Both the position numbers and the translations under genes were made by a program. The notes beneath the pieces are model-generated. The model made no database searches. It had not been told where the DNA came from and saw nothing but the letters and a program-made list of their open reading frames with translations. Below are positions 1 through 10,991 of a stretch of 64,000 nucleotides of DNA, in pieces (the first letter of the stretch is position 1; each line of letters starts with the position of its first letter). Source of the stretch: Cryptomeria japonica (taxonomy: Eukaryota > Streptophyta > Pinopsida > Cupressales > Cupressaceae); assembly GCF_030272615.1 (NCBI RefSeq), contig NC_081415.1, positions 602,537,644 to 602,601,643 on the forward strand, in the 5' to 3' direction.

Positions 1-1602
1 TCTATCAGTACCAGTGTGCCCAATGTCATCAGTCACCTTGCATCTACTACCTCAATGACAACCTAGATAATCCCTAGCACCACTGATCTCTCTCCTTTGT
101 CTGGTAGGATGTATTTGTCGATCAATACATAGATAAACAAATATGTTCCTGTATGTTGGCACTTGTGCTAATTCTCTCTTGACATATAGCTAGCCATTAT
201 GAAGTTGAACACTTTCTCATACTAACCTTTGCACTACCTCTTGCTATGCCATCCTCTTGATGATCACTAATGATCCACGAATTGAAGTTTTGATGATCCT
301 TTAGACATCCTCCATGGTCACTAACATCTCACCTAAAGGAAGGTGAAGGGTTACTCTCTGGCTTCTACTTCCCTCCATGAATGTTATGATCATCATCATG
401 TGTGACTAAATGTGAGGCATCCTAGCCATGTAACCTAAGCTGATCACATCTATCCTTGCCCACTATATAGTTCCAAATTGATCCACCACCCACACCACGA
501 CTAACCTTTGCTCCCAACCCACGAGGATATCCATACTCCACTATATCACACCCATAGAACATGTCAACCATCCTCCTAACTAACATTTCTTCCAAGTCCC
601 TTCCCATTTCATCTAAGTGGCATTCTCACTATTTTTCCCTTTTATGACATTCCTACCATTTTTTGTTGCAATCTCGATGTTGTTTATCCAACTATATGGG
701 CATTTCACTTCTCCCTAGTCAGATACTATGGGATTTCATTCCTACTCTTTATGTGGTCTAGCCTAATCTACCCTTACAAGAATGTGCTCCTTCAATGTCT
801 TAATCCACGAGAAATAATTCCTGCTATCTCTTCATGCATGACCGCTTTTGTGAGAATGCACTCTTGAGATTTAACTTTTTGTTGTGTTCATTCCCACTTT
901 TCAATGAACGCACTCCCAAACCCCCTTAATTTCCTTTCCGAAACCTGTTCTTATTCACGATCAATAGGAATGCATTCTCATCACTTTTGCAAGCATTCTT
1001 GCAGAACACAATCTAATAAGAATGTGGTTTCTAGTACTTAATATAGCTAAAAATTCATAGAAATGAAAGCAAAGCTTAGGTTTTTTCATACTCACCTCTT
1101 TGTGGGATCATAATGATTGTCAGATGCTCACCATGATGTCCACTCAATGCCTAAGTGTATCTCTTACTGCCATCTTTTCCATGCACAACTAAGCTCTCAA
1201 ATGCGCTAAAATGCTCCTAATATCTCTTTTCTCTCTCTAGGACGATAAAAGTGAATAGTAAATTCACAATTTTTCTAATATAGGGCCTTTTACAACCCCA
1301 ATTTTCACTATCCCAATCCTTTTGGAACAATTTTTTCCATTGTTTCTCCCTACGAATTCATTTTCAAGTGTCGTCTTTGTCCATAGGCTTCATTTTATGT
1401 TATCTTTCACCTTGTTCGCTAACACATTGTTTCTATTAAGATGTCATTCGGTCTTGTGTTTCTTATGCATCCTTTCGAGGTGGCATCACTAACTCCTTTA
1501 TCCATAAACTCTGCTTGACTATTTGTTTTTCCTTCCATGTGGGGTATTTTGTCTCTTCTTTTTCTTTGAGTCGACAATGTGATATTTTTATTTGCACTAA
1601 AT
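1..1602. other. Unassigned spacer
   Basis: No long reading frame, RNA gene or recognisable repeat boundary is seen on either strand. It ends in the ATATT target duplication of the element that follows. Confidence 0.6.
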
Positions 1603-1607
1603 ATATT

Positions 1608-3137
1608 TGTGAGATTTTGCCAAGATCAAGAGGCAATGGAAAGCACAAATAAGAGAGACAAAATATATGATAGAAATAAACTATACTCTATCAAGATGAA
1701 AATAATGATCAACTGGATCATCAAACGTTGTAGTTTATACAATGAATATGAGCTTGCTTATATAGGCAAGGCTATATGGATAGGTGAGCACACAAACATG
1801 ACATGTCGCTCAATAAGAAACAAGGGTAGGTAGGAAATAGGTGTGGATAGGTAGGAGAAATAATATAATATTCCACATGAGGTGGATCACCTACTGAATG
1901 TGGAGTGTACCAACAAGATCACACCATAAAAGGTGAAAATTCTCCTACACACACTATCCCAATGTGGCACAAACACCCAAGTGTCTCATACGCAAACTAC
2001 TATGAAATGCATTTCCTAAGTAAACTTAAGTAAGGTGTAATAATTGTTGGTATTTTGGTATGGTTTTGTCATTGATGTCAACACCTACTGAATACACCTA
2101 CTTTGGAGATCCAACAACATTCACCGGCAAGCAGTAATCTGTGCAATAGTTACTGGTATATGGTTCACCAGCAGGATATATTGTTCACCAGTACCTGGAA
2201 TGACATGGAAGACACTTGGTAATGTCAAAGACATCATGTGGACACTTTATTTTGAAGTAATAATCATTGGTATATTCATATTTGCATATTTTCCTTTACC
2301 GACAAATAGGTCCAGGTTATCTAGGGTTACAACGGTAGGTTTATCTTTTCCAGATCAGCATGGCACGCTATGGAGATGATTTATTATTGTTGTAGATACA
2401 TTAAGCCAACATGTTTAATCGGTTATTGCATCGGATATTATATTATTTGTAAAATGTTTTTATTGTAATATCTTGTAGAGCCGACCTACTAAAATTGGTC
2501 TTAGGGTATGGTATAAATGTAAGATCTTATTTGTAAGATCAAGTGTGGAATGCGAGAAAGATTTAATTGAAGGTATATGTGAGATAAAGCAGAGGCATAC
2601 ACGAAGACATCATTTGAAGGTGAAGTTAGGTTTTTGTAGAAGCATATCAGCATTACACCGGTATTGAATCCAGCATATGAAGATGCAATTTTGTGCAGTA
2701 CATTCTTATTGGATTTAACCATCCAACTGTAGTCAATGTGACTCCCATTTGTGATTGATTAGTGAGCTCTAGGCTATTGGTCTTTCTACATGTGCAGACC
2801 CCTCTTTGTACACTTACTATCTGCAGTAGTATCATCTGATTGTAGGTACAGTTTCCCACCATGGTTTTTCCCCTTACAGGGTTTCCACGTACAAATATTG
2901 GTGTCATGTGTTGTGGATGAGTTTATGTTTATGTTTCATGCATTAATTATTACCGGTATAGCAATTTACTATTAACATTGTCTACCGGCATACTTAATTG
3001 GTTTACCGGTATTAAGCATTAAGCTGGTTAATAAGTTTTTGCTTTGAATTTAGTACAACTGATTCACCCCCCCCCCCTCTCAGTTGTATCTAGGACCTAA
3101 CAATAATATCCAAGATGAATAATTATTTACACCAACA
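1608..3137 (-). repeat. 3' LTR of the gag-protease element, split by a solo LTR
   Basis: About 467 bp of LTR once the insertion at 2045-3102 and its 5-bp duplication are removed; this matches the 465-bp partner at 6143-6607 nearly base for base. The run of G residues on the minus strand at 3138-3146 is the polypurine tract that primes plus-strand synthesis. Confidence 0.87.
2045..3102 (+). mobile_element. Solo LTR, copia-type, 1,058 bp
   Basis: It begins TGTTGGTATT and ends GGACCTAACA, and is flanked on both sides by ATAAT (2040-2044 and 3103-3107). The intact partner LTR at 6143-6607 shows the empty site without the insertion, which proves the boundaries. The 3' part, including a poly-C run followed by CTCTCAG, resembles the LTR at 7814-8725, so both belong to one family. 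No internal domain is left, which is expected after LTR-LTR recombination. Confidence 0.9.
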
Positions 3138-3277
3138 CCCCCCCTTAAGTGCAACTTAGGGGAATGCACTAAAGTCTAGAATGAAACTAAGCAAAGCAAG
3201 ATGGGTCCCAGCTACGAGGTCATGTTAGGTACCCATGTACAAATGCAAATGCATGAAAACCAATGCAAGGAAATCTC

Positions 3278-4027
3278 TCACAAAGCAGGGAAAGATGTAT
3301 CCATGAAGTCTCCCCAACCATGAAGGGAAGATGAAACAAAAATACTCATGATGAAAGGAGTCTCTAAAAACTGCTCAAGTGTCCCCATGTCGATGCTGAA
3401 AGGTACCCCCTCCAAAGGTGGTAAACTATGCCACACTGTTGAAAAAGGCACTCTAATATCTAGTGGAGATGAATGTAGAACAATATCCAAAGACTCATAT
3501 GTCTCCTTAAAAGATAAAGAGACCTCCTCCAAGTGTTGTACAAAAGTATCCACAATCATGTCAACCTCTAAAGATTGATCATGTAGAGAATGCACAAGAG
3601 GGTCAGAGTTATCCCTCACAACAATCAAAGAAGGATCATCTTCATCAAAGAGAAGATGAATGTCATGAATGGTGTCTCCCAAATCTGCAATGTAGGAGTC
3701 CACAAACAAACCTGCAATGTCTATCAAGTAGGCATCCCAATCAACTGAAGATGGAAGACATGAAATATCCTGCTACACTGAATCATAAGAAGGCAAAACT
3801 ATCACACTAGCTGCATCATCGGGTGCAATAGGTGGTGTGATATCAATAGAAGGAGATGAAATGCAAGGCTCAAGAACAGGGTCACATCTAAGAATCCCCA
3901 AGTTCAAATGCCCAAAGTTCTCCTCAAAATCAGAATCATCAACATAGGAAGAACCAACCTTATCAATAGGAAAAAGAGTATAACTAAGATGAATGATCAA
4001 CCACCCCAGTCGCAATGATACCTCCAC
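3278..4027 (-). pseudogene. Unidentified acidic 3' reading frame of the gag-protease element
   Basis: Two stretches in the same minus frame (4027-3773 and 3727-3278), separated by an in-frame stop, give roughly 240 residues rich in Asp, Glu, Ser and Leu. I recognise no integrase, reverse transcriptase or RNase H motif. The frame differs from that of the preceding gag-protease, so the junction near 3984-4027 may be a deletion scar. The last part of this region is also present in the second copy of the family at 63.5-64 kb, so it belongs to the element rather than being local debris. It could be a degraded linker of copia Pol or unrelated captured sequence. Confidence 0.45.
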
Positions 4028-5234
4028 TCTCCAAGTCTCTAATGATAACTAAATTAGGTGTGAACTCCATAGTTTTCCTAGCTATCCCATGTGTGATTTG
4101 ATAGATGTAAAGAAGATTATTTGTCAAGTGGGGTACACACAACACATCATTGAAGGAGTTATCCCCAATGGCAATAGATCCTTTCCCAATCACATCCATG
4201 TATGTATGACTGCCCATCAAAATATGCAGCATGTGGCAAGGCTCAAATGTAGAAAACATTGACTGTGAAGATGCCATATGATGAGAAGCCCCTGAATCTA
4301 GAAGCCATCTCCCTGAATCATGACTTGTAGTAGCACAAAGAGCTTGTCCCTTTCCTTTATCTATCACAATAGAGTGATCCTTTCCTTTATCCTTGGAATA
4401 AGAAGCTGATGTAGACATTCTAGAAGGTAGGTTGATTCTATTCTTCTCAAGAAGATTCTTCAACTCATCAATATCCTTCTTATAACAATGATGTTCATCA
4501 TGTCCCGACTTCTTGCAATATCCACAAAAAAGATTGTCCTTATAAGATTTCCTCTTAGGTGAGAATGGTGAATCACTTTGTTGTGGAGAGGAAGATTGTG
4601 CTCCATGTTGTTGTGGTTTAGACTTAGGTTGCTTTTGATTCTTGCCTTTTCCTTGATTACTTTTATTCCCTTTGTTAGCCACCAAAGCTTGTGACTTTGA
4701 AGATTTGAGAATCCCCATCGTTGTCAACTTAGATTGCTAAAGTATCAACATCTCCGTGAATGAATCAAATGAGGGAGAAGTGTATGAGGAACCTTGAGCT
4801 AACCTATGGGTGTGAAAGCTAGATACAAAGGTTGCATACTCTGAAGGAAGCTTGTCCAACAAGTTATAAATCAATTGAGCATCCTTTTTGTCAATTCCAC
4901 AATCCTTTAGCTTTGCTCTTAATTCAGTTGCTTTTGTGACATAATCTTGGATTGTATCAAAATCCTTGATATCCAAAGTTGTGAGTTCACTATCAAGCTT
5001 GCAGCCCTTAATCTCATCAACTTGATCATACAATTTCTTAAAAATATCCCAAGCCTCTTTAATTGTTGTACACTTATCAATGTGAAAAATGAGGTCATAT
5101 GATACATACTTTCTAGGAGTTCCAAGTGCCATAGCATTCTTAGTAAGCCATTCAATTTGAGCATTAGGATTAGCCTTAGGATTAGGTGGTGCTGTAATAG
5201 TTTCATTTACATAATGAATGAGTCCTTTTTCCAT
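3984..5234 (-). pseudogene. Gag-protease remnant of the copia-type element
   Basis: It reads from 5234 downward in one frame, broken by a single TAG near 4738. The first 165 residues are a copia Gag (UBN2-type) with the usual 'IKEAWDIFKKLYDQ' signature. After the stop comes a basic Lys/Gln/Ser-rich linker, a CCHC zinc knuckle (CX2CX4HX4C, plus coordinates 4485-4526), and then the aspartic protease motif WLLDSGASHHMA with its catalytic Asp near 4296-4298. In an active element these proteins form and mature the cytoplasmic particle. Translation stops at 3984, well before any integrase. One stop and the missing pol make this copy inactive. Confidence 0.8.
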
Positions 5235-6130
5235 TAGTTTACTCCATGCTTTATTTTTCCATTATGCATAATTATGAGGAGTTAAAAGTGGAAATTTAGG
5301 AGAACCCATAGCACCAAAATGAAAAAACACAAGATAGAGAGAGGCCCAATTACACAAGGCATCCCCCCAAAATACTCAATCAAGAAACCCCCCAAAATGG
5401 TGGTTTTGGCACTTTATACTTAGTGCGTATACAATGGGCCACTTGCAAAATAAGGAAAAGTGGACTTTTGATTTCAATTTACAACTTCTCGAAATGAGAT
5501 CTAAGAGACTTCAACAAATACTGCTAGTGATCTAAACTAAGATCCAAGCAAAATGCAAGTACCAAATATGTCAAAAATGGCCAAATACTGAAAGTACAAT
5601 TTCTACTTAAAATCACTACAAACAGATGGTAGATTATGAAAGTAGATAAAAGAATATGCACTTTAAAAAAAAATGGCACCTGAAAAGGAGTCCATATGAG
5701 CCCAAACGAAGCCTCCAAAGTTGTACAAAATTGGGATTTCATGATTTCTGAAAAACCTATATCCAAATATTAGAAAAGTCTCACGCCATTGTATAGATCA
5801 CAAAATTATACCCCAAAACAAAAAAAATTGCTCGAATAAATGAGTCCGAATGAGTGAGATATCGCTATTTGAAAATTGCCTGCAAAATTATAATTTCTAG
5901 AAAATTTCCATCGCAGCGTCAAACTTCAAATGCCTCTAGATTTGGCCTCCGAAGTCCGATTCTGATGAAACAAAAGACAAAACTGACTTTCCCAGACCTC
6001 CTAAATCCAATGGTAACCTCAAATTTGACCCATCAAGCTTCAATAAAAACCTATAATAGAAAACTCCAAAATACACAACCCCATATAGCATCAAATTTCT
6101 CTCAATTAGCAAACCAATGACACTCTAATG
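5235..6130 (-). other. Untranslated leader of the gag-protease element
   Basis: Non-coding interior between the primer site and the Gag start. It is A-rich on the plus strand, and no conserved reading frame is seen. Confidence 0.6.
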
Positions 6131-6142
6131 GCTCTGATACCA
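6131..6142 (-). other. Primer-binding site (tRNA-iMet type)
   Basis: The minus strand reads TGGTATCAGAGC immediately after the LTR end, the standard complement of the plant initiator tRNA-Met 3' end. It fixes the element's orientation. Confidence 0.92.
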
Positions 6143-6607
6143 TGTGAGATTTTGCCAAGATCAAGAGGCAATGGAAATCACAAATAAGAGAGACAAAATA
6201 TATGAGAAATAAACTGTAGTCTATCAAGATGAAAATACTGATCAACTGGATCATCAAACGTTGTTGTTTATACAATGAATATGAGCCTACTTATATAGGC
6301 AAGGCTATATGGATATGTGAGCACACAAACATGACATGTGGCTCAATAAGAAACAAGGGTAGGTAGGAAATAGGTGTGGGTAGGTAGGAAAAATAATATA
6401 ATATTCCACATGAGGTGAATCACCCACTGAATGTGGAGTGTAACAACAAGATCACACCATAAAAGGTGGAAATTTTCCTACACACACTATCCCAATGTGG
6501 CACAAACACCCAAGTGTCTCATACACAAACTACTATGAAATGCATTTCCTAAGTAAACTTAAGTAAGGTGTAATAATATCCAAGATGAATAATTATTTAC
6601 ACCAACA
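6143..6607 (-). repeat. 5' LTR of the gag-protease element
   Basis: A 465-bp LTR running TGTGAGATTT...ACACCAACA on the plus strand. It is adjacent to the primer site on one side and to the ATATT target duplication (6608-6612) on the other. It is the uninterrupted partner of 1608-3137. Confidence 0.9.
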
Positions 6608-6612
6608 ATATT

Positions 6613-7813
6613 CTATCACCACTGCAAAAAGGTGCAAAATGTAGACACCTAAATTTGATTGATTACATAATTAAATTTAGTCATCTGAGTCACATTCATG
6701 AGTTAAATAATTACATATTATTTAATTAATTAATGTCATCCCCTAGTTGAATTAATTTAATTAATAAAGCTATGTCCTATTAATTAATTAATGTATCTCC
6801 TTGATGATTTAATTAATTAAACTCCCCTTCTTCTATTCAATAAAAAAATAAATTAATTTGTCTTATTTAATTCATTTTGTCCTTGACTACTTTGTCATCC
6901 CATTTTAATTAAATAATTTTATTAAATTATAATTTGAGCAGATGGTTCCTAACCATTAACCTCCCTATAACTATTCCTCTAACCGCAACCCACTAAATAA
7001 CCCTTGGTTCTTAACTAACAATATTCCCCTAACCAACCTTATCCTAATATGTGCACATTCCTATTTTAAATAAATGAGAGAAAAATAATCTAAATTTGGA
7101 TGTATTACTCACAAATTGACATGTGGATTCCCTTGCACATGTCACCCTTTGTATTGCCACTACCTCAAAGAGGACAAGTGTTTCATTTTCAATCACCCTC
7201 ACTTCCCCCTCCATTTCTACTTAATGCATCCTTTTTCCTTCACAAATCATCACTGTCATTTCATAGTGAAGTTATCATATGTCGTTTAGAGTCCATAATA
7301 TGCATCTATTTTAGCTTACATTTTGTATTTCATCATCATCCATCTTGAATTTGCATAATCATGGAGCTAGATTGAGCACTCTTGGAAGTATCAAAGTGAG
7401 CAAACATGAAAATGTACCTAAGGACAAATCCTCATCAAAAGAAGCTTGGAGTTTGTGATTTCTTGTTCATTTCTTGTTAATTTAGCTTCTTTTAAACATT
7501 CTTTTCTTGACTCTTTTCTTGATATTTGTGTTGTTTAGGCTACTAATATTGCATTCCAATATTATTTATTTACTCACATGTATCTGCACACACGTACACA
7601 TTGTGATAACATATTATGTTATGGATTGAAACCATACTTATATATGGTTATTCCATTTTTAGTATACATAATACCCTTTCAATGATTTTTATTATCTCAT
7701 TTGGTTCTTACAATATTTTTAGTATTTATGTTCCTTCTATATTTAATCTATTATAATTTTATCTATTTACCTAATATAATTATTTAATAACTATTGGTAG
7801 TTGACACTCAATT
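6613..7813. other. AT-rich spacer
   Basis: Dominated by TTAATTAA-like tracts between 6650 and 6940. No gene or repeat boundary is recognised. Confidence 0.5.
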
Positions 7814-8860
7814 AGTTGGTTTAAATATGTTGTCATTAATGGAAACATGGCAACATGTTCTGGCTTCATATTTGGGTTTAGTTGTGTACCGACATACACT
7901 TCACCGGCACCGGCACCAGCACCAGCACCAGAACTGGCAAATTGGAAGGAATTATTTGTTTACTGACATTGCAAGGTGACATGGTTCACATTCAGGTTAT
8001 CATTATTGGAGGCTGACATCATTTGGGAGATCCGACATCAGAAATTGTTTTTAATATTCATGTATTTATGTTATTGAGCCGACATGTATATTCATATTGT
8101 AATTATCTTTGTAAGTCAACATAAGGCATGATGAATTGTAAAGGGGTATATAGGTCAATTGATTAGATCATTTTTTGAGATGAATCTGTATAGGAAAGGA
8201 TATGTATATGTAAGGTTATGAAATGTAATGGAGATGAAAAAAATATGAGAAAGATCATGTATGTGAGGATATTTATGTAAAAGGGTATTCCGGTAAGGGT
8301 TCCAGATCGGAATAGACAAAGCTTAACCAGAACTATATTCAGGCATAGAAGATGCTATCATTGTAGTTCAATCATTTCTCTGGATTGCAGTCTAGATTTG
8401 TATGTAGTCAGCGAGGCTCCTTTTGTGATTGATCAGTGTGCTCTAGGTTGTAAGCCTTCCTACAAGTGTAGGCCCCTATATTTTATAATATCTCTTCATA
8501 TGGCCATTGGATTGATATTGTGGGTCACAAATCCCATCGTGGTTTTTCCTCTTTCAGGTTTTCCATGTATAATTATGTGTGATTGTCTTATTGGTTGCTT
8601 TACTTCTTTCAATCTTATATGTATCGTTATACCGGTTGGTGAATGCATGTTTTAATAAGGTTAAAATTGATCATTCTAGTAGAACACTGATTCACCCCCC
8701 CTCTTAGTGTTCTTGGATTCCAACAATTGGTATCAGAGCCTTGTACCTCAGAGGAAGTTTAACATCTTGAGGAAGATCCTAAATCCAAATTCCATGGATA
8801 AAACTTTGGAGAAGAAAATTTAGGTAGCACTTGAAGATTACGTTGATATTAAAACATACA
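7814..8860 (+). mobile_element. Truncated copia-type element: LTR, primer site and Gag start
   Basis: The LTR (about 7814-8725; left edge approximate) ends in a poly-C tract, then CTCTTAGTG and ATTCCAACA, and is followed directly by the primer site TGGTATCAGAGC at 8728-8739. The interior contains an ATG near 8794 opening a short reading frame that stops at a TAG within ten codons, and then dissolves into the microsatellite region after about 8856. Parts of the LTR (for example around 8427-8475) align with the solo LTR at 2045-3102. A short GCACCG/GCACCA hexanucleotide run lies at about 7903-7930. No second LTR is present. Confidence 0.75.
8728..8739 (+). other. Primer-binding site (tRNA-iMet type)
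   Basis: TGGTATCAGAGC lies two bases after the CA end of the LTR, the classic start of minus-strand synthesis in plant copia elements. Confidence 0.9.
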
Positions 8861-8870
8861 TATACATACA

Positions 8871-9005
8871 CACATGTATATTAAAAATGTATATAGGTCC
8901 AACATGTCTTATGCATTATAAACATCAATATATATGGTTATTTCATATTTTTTTATATAAATGTTAAAGCCACATTAATCTTATGTATACATGTTTAATT
9001 CTCAT
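8871..9005. repeat. Direct repeat, left copy (135 bp)
   Basis: Nearly identical to 9334-9468 at an offset of 463 bp. The two copies bracket a microsatellite block. Confidence 0.85.
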
Positions 9006-9199
9006 ATATATACATACATATATATACATATACATATATATATGTATATGTACATATATATATGTATATGTATATTTATATACATAATATATATATGTAT
9101 GTCTATATATAAGTATATATATATACATATACATATATATATGTATATATATACATACATATATATCTACATACATATATATAACATATATATATATGC

Positions 9200-9241
<42 letters not shown>

Positions 9242-9264
9242 ATATACATGTATACATATATACT

Positions 9265-9308
<44 letters not shown>

Positions 9309-9333
9309 ATTAATACATACATAGACACACACA
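9006..9333. repeat. TA / TATACA microsatellite block
   Basis: Long runs of TATATACATA and TA with interspersed TATG. The apparent Tyr/Ile-rich reading frames on both strands are artefacts of this repeat. Confidence 0.95.
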
Positions 9334-9468
9334 CACATGTATATTGAAAATCTATATCGGTCCAACATGTCTTATGCATTATAAACATCAATATATATGG
9401 TTATTTCATATTTTTTGATATAAATGTTGAAGCCACATTAATTTTATGTATACATGTTTAATTCTCAT
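9334..9468. repeat. Direct repeat, right copy (135 bp)
   Basis: The second copy of 8871-9005, with only a handful of substitutions. Confidence 0.85.
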
Positions 9469-9499
9469 TATATTATAATAATGATTTTTCCGTTTGTTT

Positions 9500-10986
9500 A
9501 TTTTTTATAAAGGATATAACAGATTTTGAGGGGACCCAAGACCCCATACAACAAGTTTTTAAGGAACCTGAAACCCTCAAATTTTTCACCGATCTAGAAC
9601 CAACAAAGGAATGCTATAGAAAGATACAACATAGACAAGTAGCTTCCTCGGCACAACCTAATAATAGAAAATAAGACTTATAGAATTGATGGCAAGAGAA
9701 AAAAACCTAAGCCACCCAAAAATATTTTATACAAACATGATCATAGGGAAGAAAGTCCCCTCGGCTATAATCATGGGTTTTATCTAGGCTCCCACAACCT
9801 TATCCTTGAGAGTGATCCTTGCTTTGAGCAACATGCTTTTCAATACTTCCACCTCCAAAGAACAAAAAGGAAAGAAGATAGAAGAAATGCTATCTATAGC
9901 TTCCTTCCAGCCAAATGACAAGGCTTCAACAACCCCCCAACAACACTTCTAGGCCTTTCTAGTGGCATCCAACTCCAACTCAATAGGAGAAAGGTTACCT
10001 CTATCCACATCCATTTCCCCTCCATATAAGATAGGACCACCTCAATAGGAAAGACTAGAGTAACCCTAAGATGCAAGAAATGGAGCCCAACAAACAAAGC
10101 CATGAAACCAAGAAAGAGACGGACAAAATAACCCTTCTCACAAAGAGACCTAGGAGTCAAAAGATATACACATAGAAGACTAGACCCCATCATAAGGAAA
10201 AGAAAGGGTCCTTAAAAGGTTCCCTTGACCTTCCTCTAAAAAAAAGGAACAAGGGTTTTCACAAGGATCCCATAACCTAGATAATCCACACCATGGGGTT
10301 TTAAAAAGCTCTCCAAACCAAAAGCACTAGGTTTTAGCATGGCTCCCAAAACCATCATAGAATAAAACCATAAAATCCTCCAACCAAAAGAAAGAAAAAA
10401 GAGAACAAGGGGGAACCACAAAAGAACCCACATCTGGATGGGGGGAGAGTTCCACCTCCAAAGGAGTTGTCCATGCATAACCAGAGAAACAACCACCCAA
10501 CACAACTCCCTGCATCCACTCAAGGGTTCACAAGAAAAACACATCTTCACCTCTATAGGAGATGGAGCCACCTCTATAAACAAAGTTGTAGGGAAGACAT
10601 GAGAAGGAAAATAGAGAGAATACTAAGGAGAGTAACCAAAACAATGACCTTCAATAGCTGTAAAGGAGGGGAATTAGAGCCCTCTAAGATATCTATCAAC
10701 CAACTCACCCAAAAAAACTAGAGGCCCAAGCATGATGCAACAGTGAGTTGTAGGAGAAAAAAACCAAGACCCAAAACAAGGGCTCACTTCAGCCTTTCCA
10801 TTCCACATGCCAAAACCTAAAACAACACCTGCACAAAAACCCCCATTCCATCTATCCGAAGTTGAGTCGACTTTATCTCCAACAAAGACCCCGCCTGCAG
10901 AAACCCCAACACCTCAACTCCCTCCTATCCCTCCATGCTCCATTCCATCCTCAGTGGTTCACATGCAAAAAAATCTTGGACCCATC
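9500..10986. other. Unassigned repeat-like sequence
   Basis: Contains short open stretches on both strands, including a Pro/Thr/Lys-rich plus-strand frame at 10807-10991 that runs up to the insertion at 10992. I recognise no protein family. It could be an old non-LTR retroelement, but no reverse transcriptase or endonuclease motif is visible. Confidence 0.3.
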
Positions 10987-10991
10987 GATTC

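Larger units (their letters stand above)
1608..6607 (-). mobile_element. Non-autonomous Ty1-copia-type LTR retrotransposon (gag-protease only)
   Basis: A complete 5.0-kb element lies on the minus strand. Two matching LTRs (1608-3137, which contains a later insertion, and 6143-6607) run TGTGAG...CCAACA in plus orientation. The whole is bounded by the 5-bp target duplication ATATT at 1603-1607 and 6608-6612. A tRNA-iMet-type primer site abuts the 5' LTR and a G-run polypurine tract abuts the 3' LTR. The interior codes only Gag and protease, followed by an unfamiliar reading frame where integrase, reverse transcriptase and RNase H would be expected. It must therefore have moved with enzymes supplied in trans. 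A second copy begins at 63058. Confidence 0.88.

Noticed and set aside
8964-9391. Overlapping Tyr/Ile/Cys-rich open frames on both strands
   Set aside because: Produced by the TATATACA/TATG microsatellite; open in several frames at once with no domain.
9894-10721. Hydrophobic minus-strand frames as membrane protein genes
   Set aside because: Short, overlapping frames on both strands, no start or splice support and no family resemblance.
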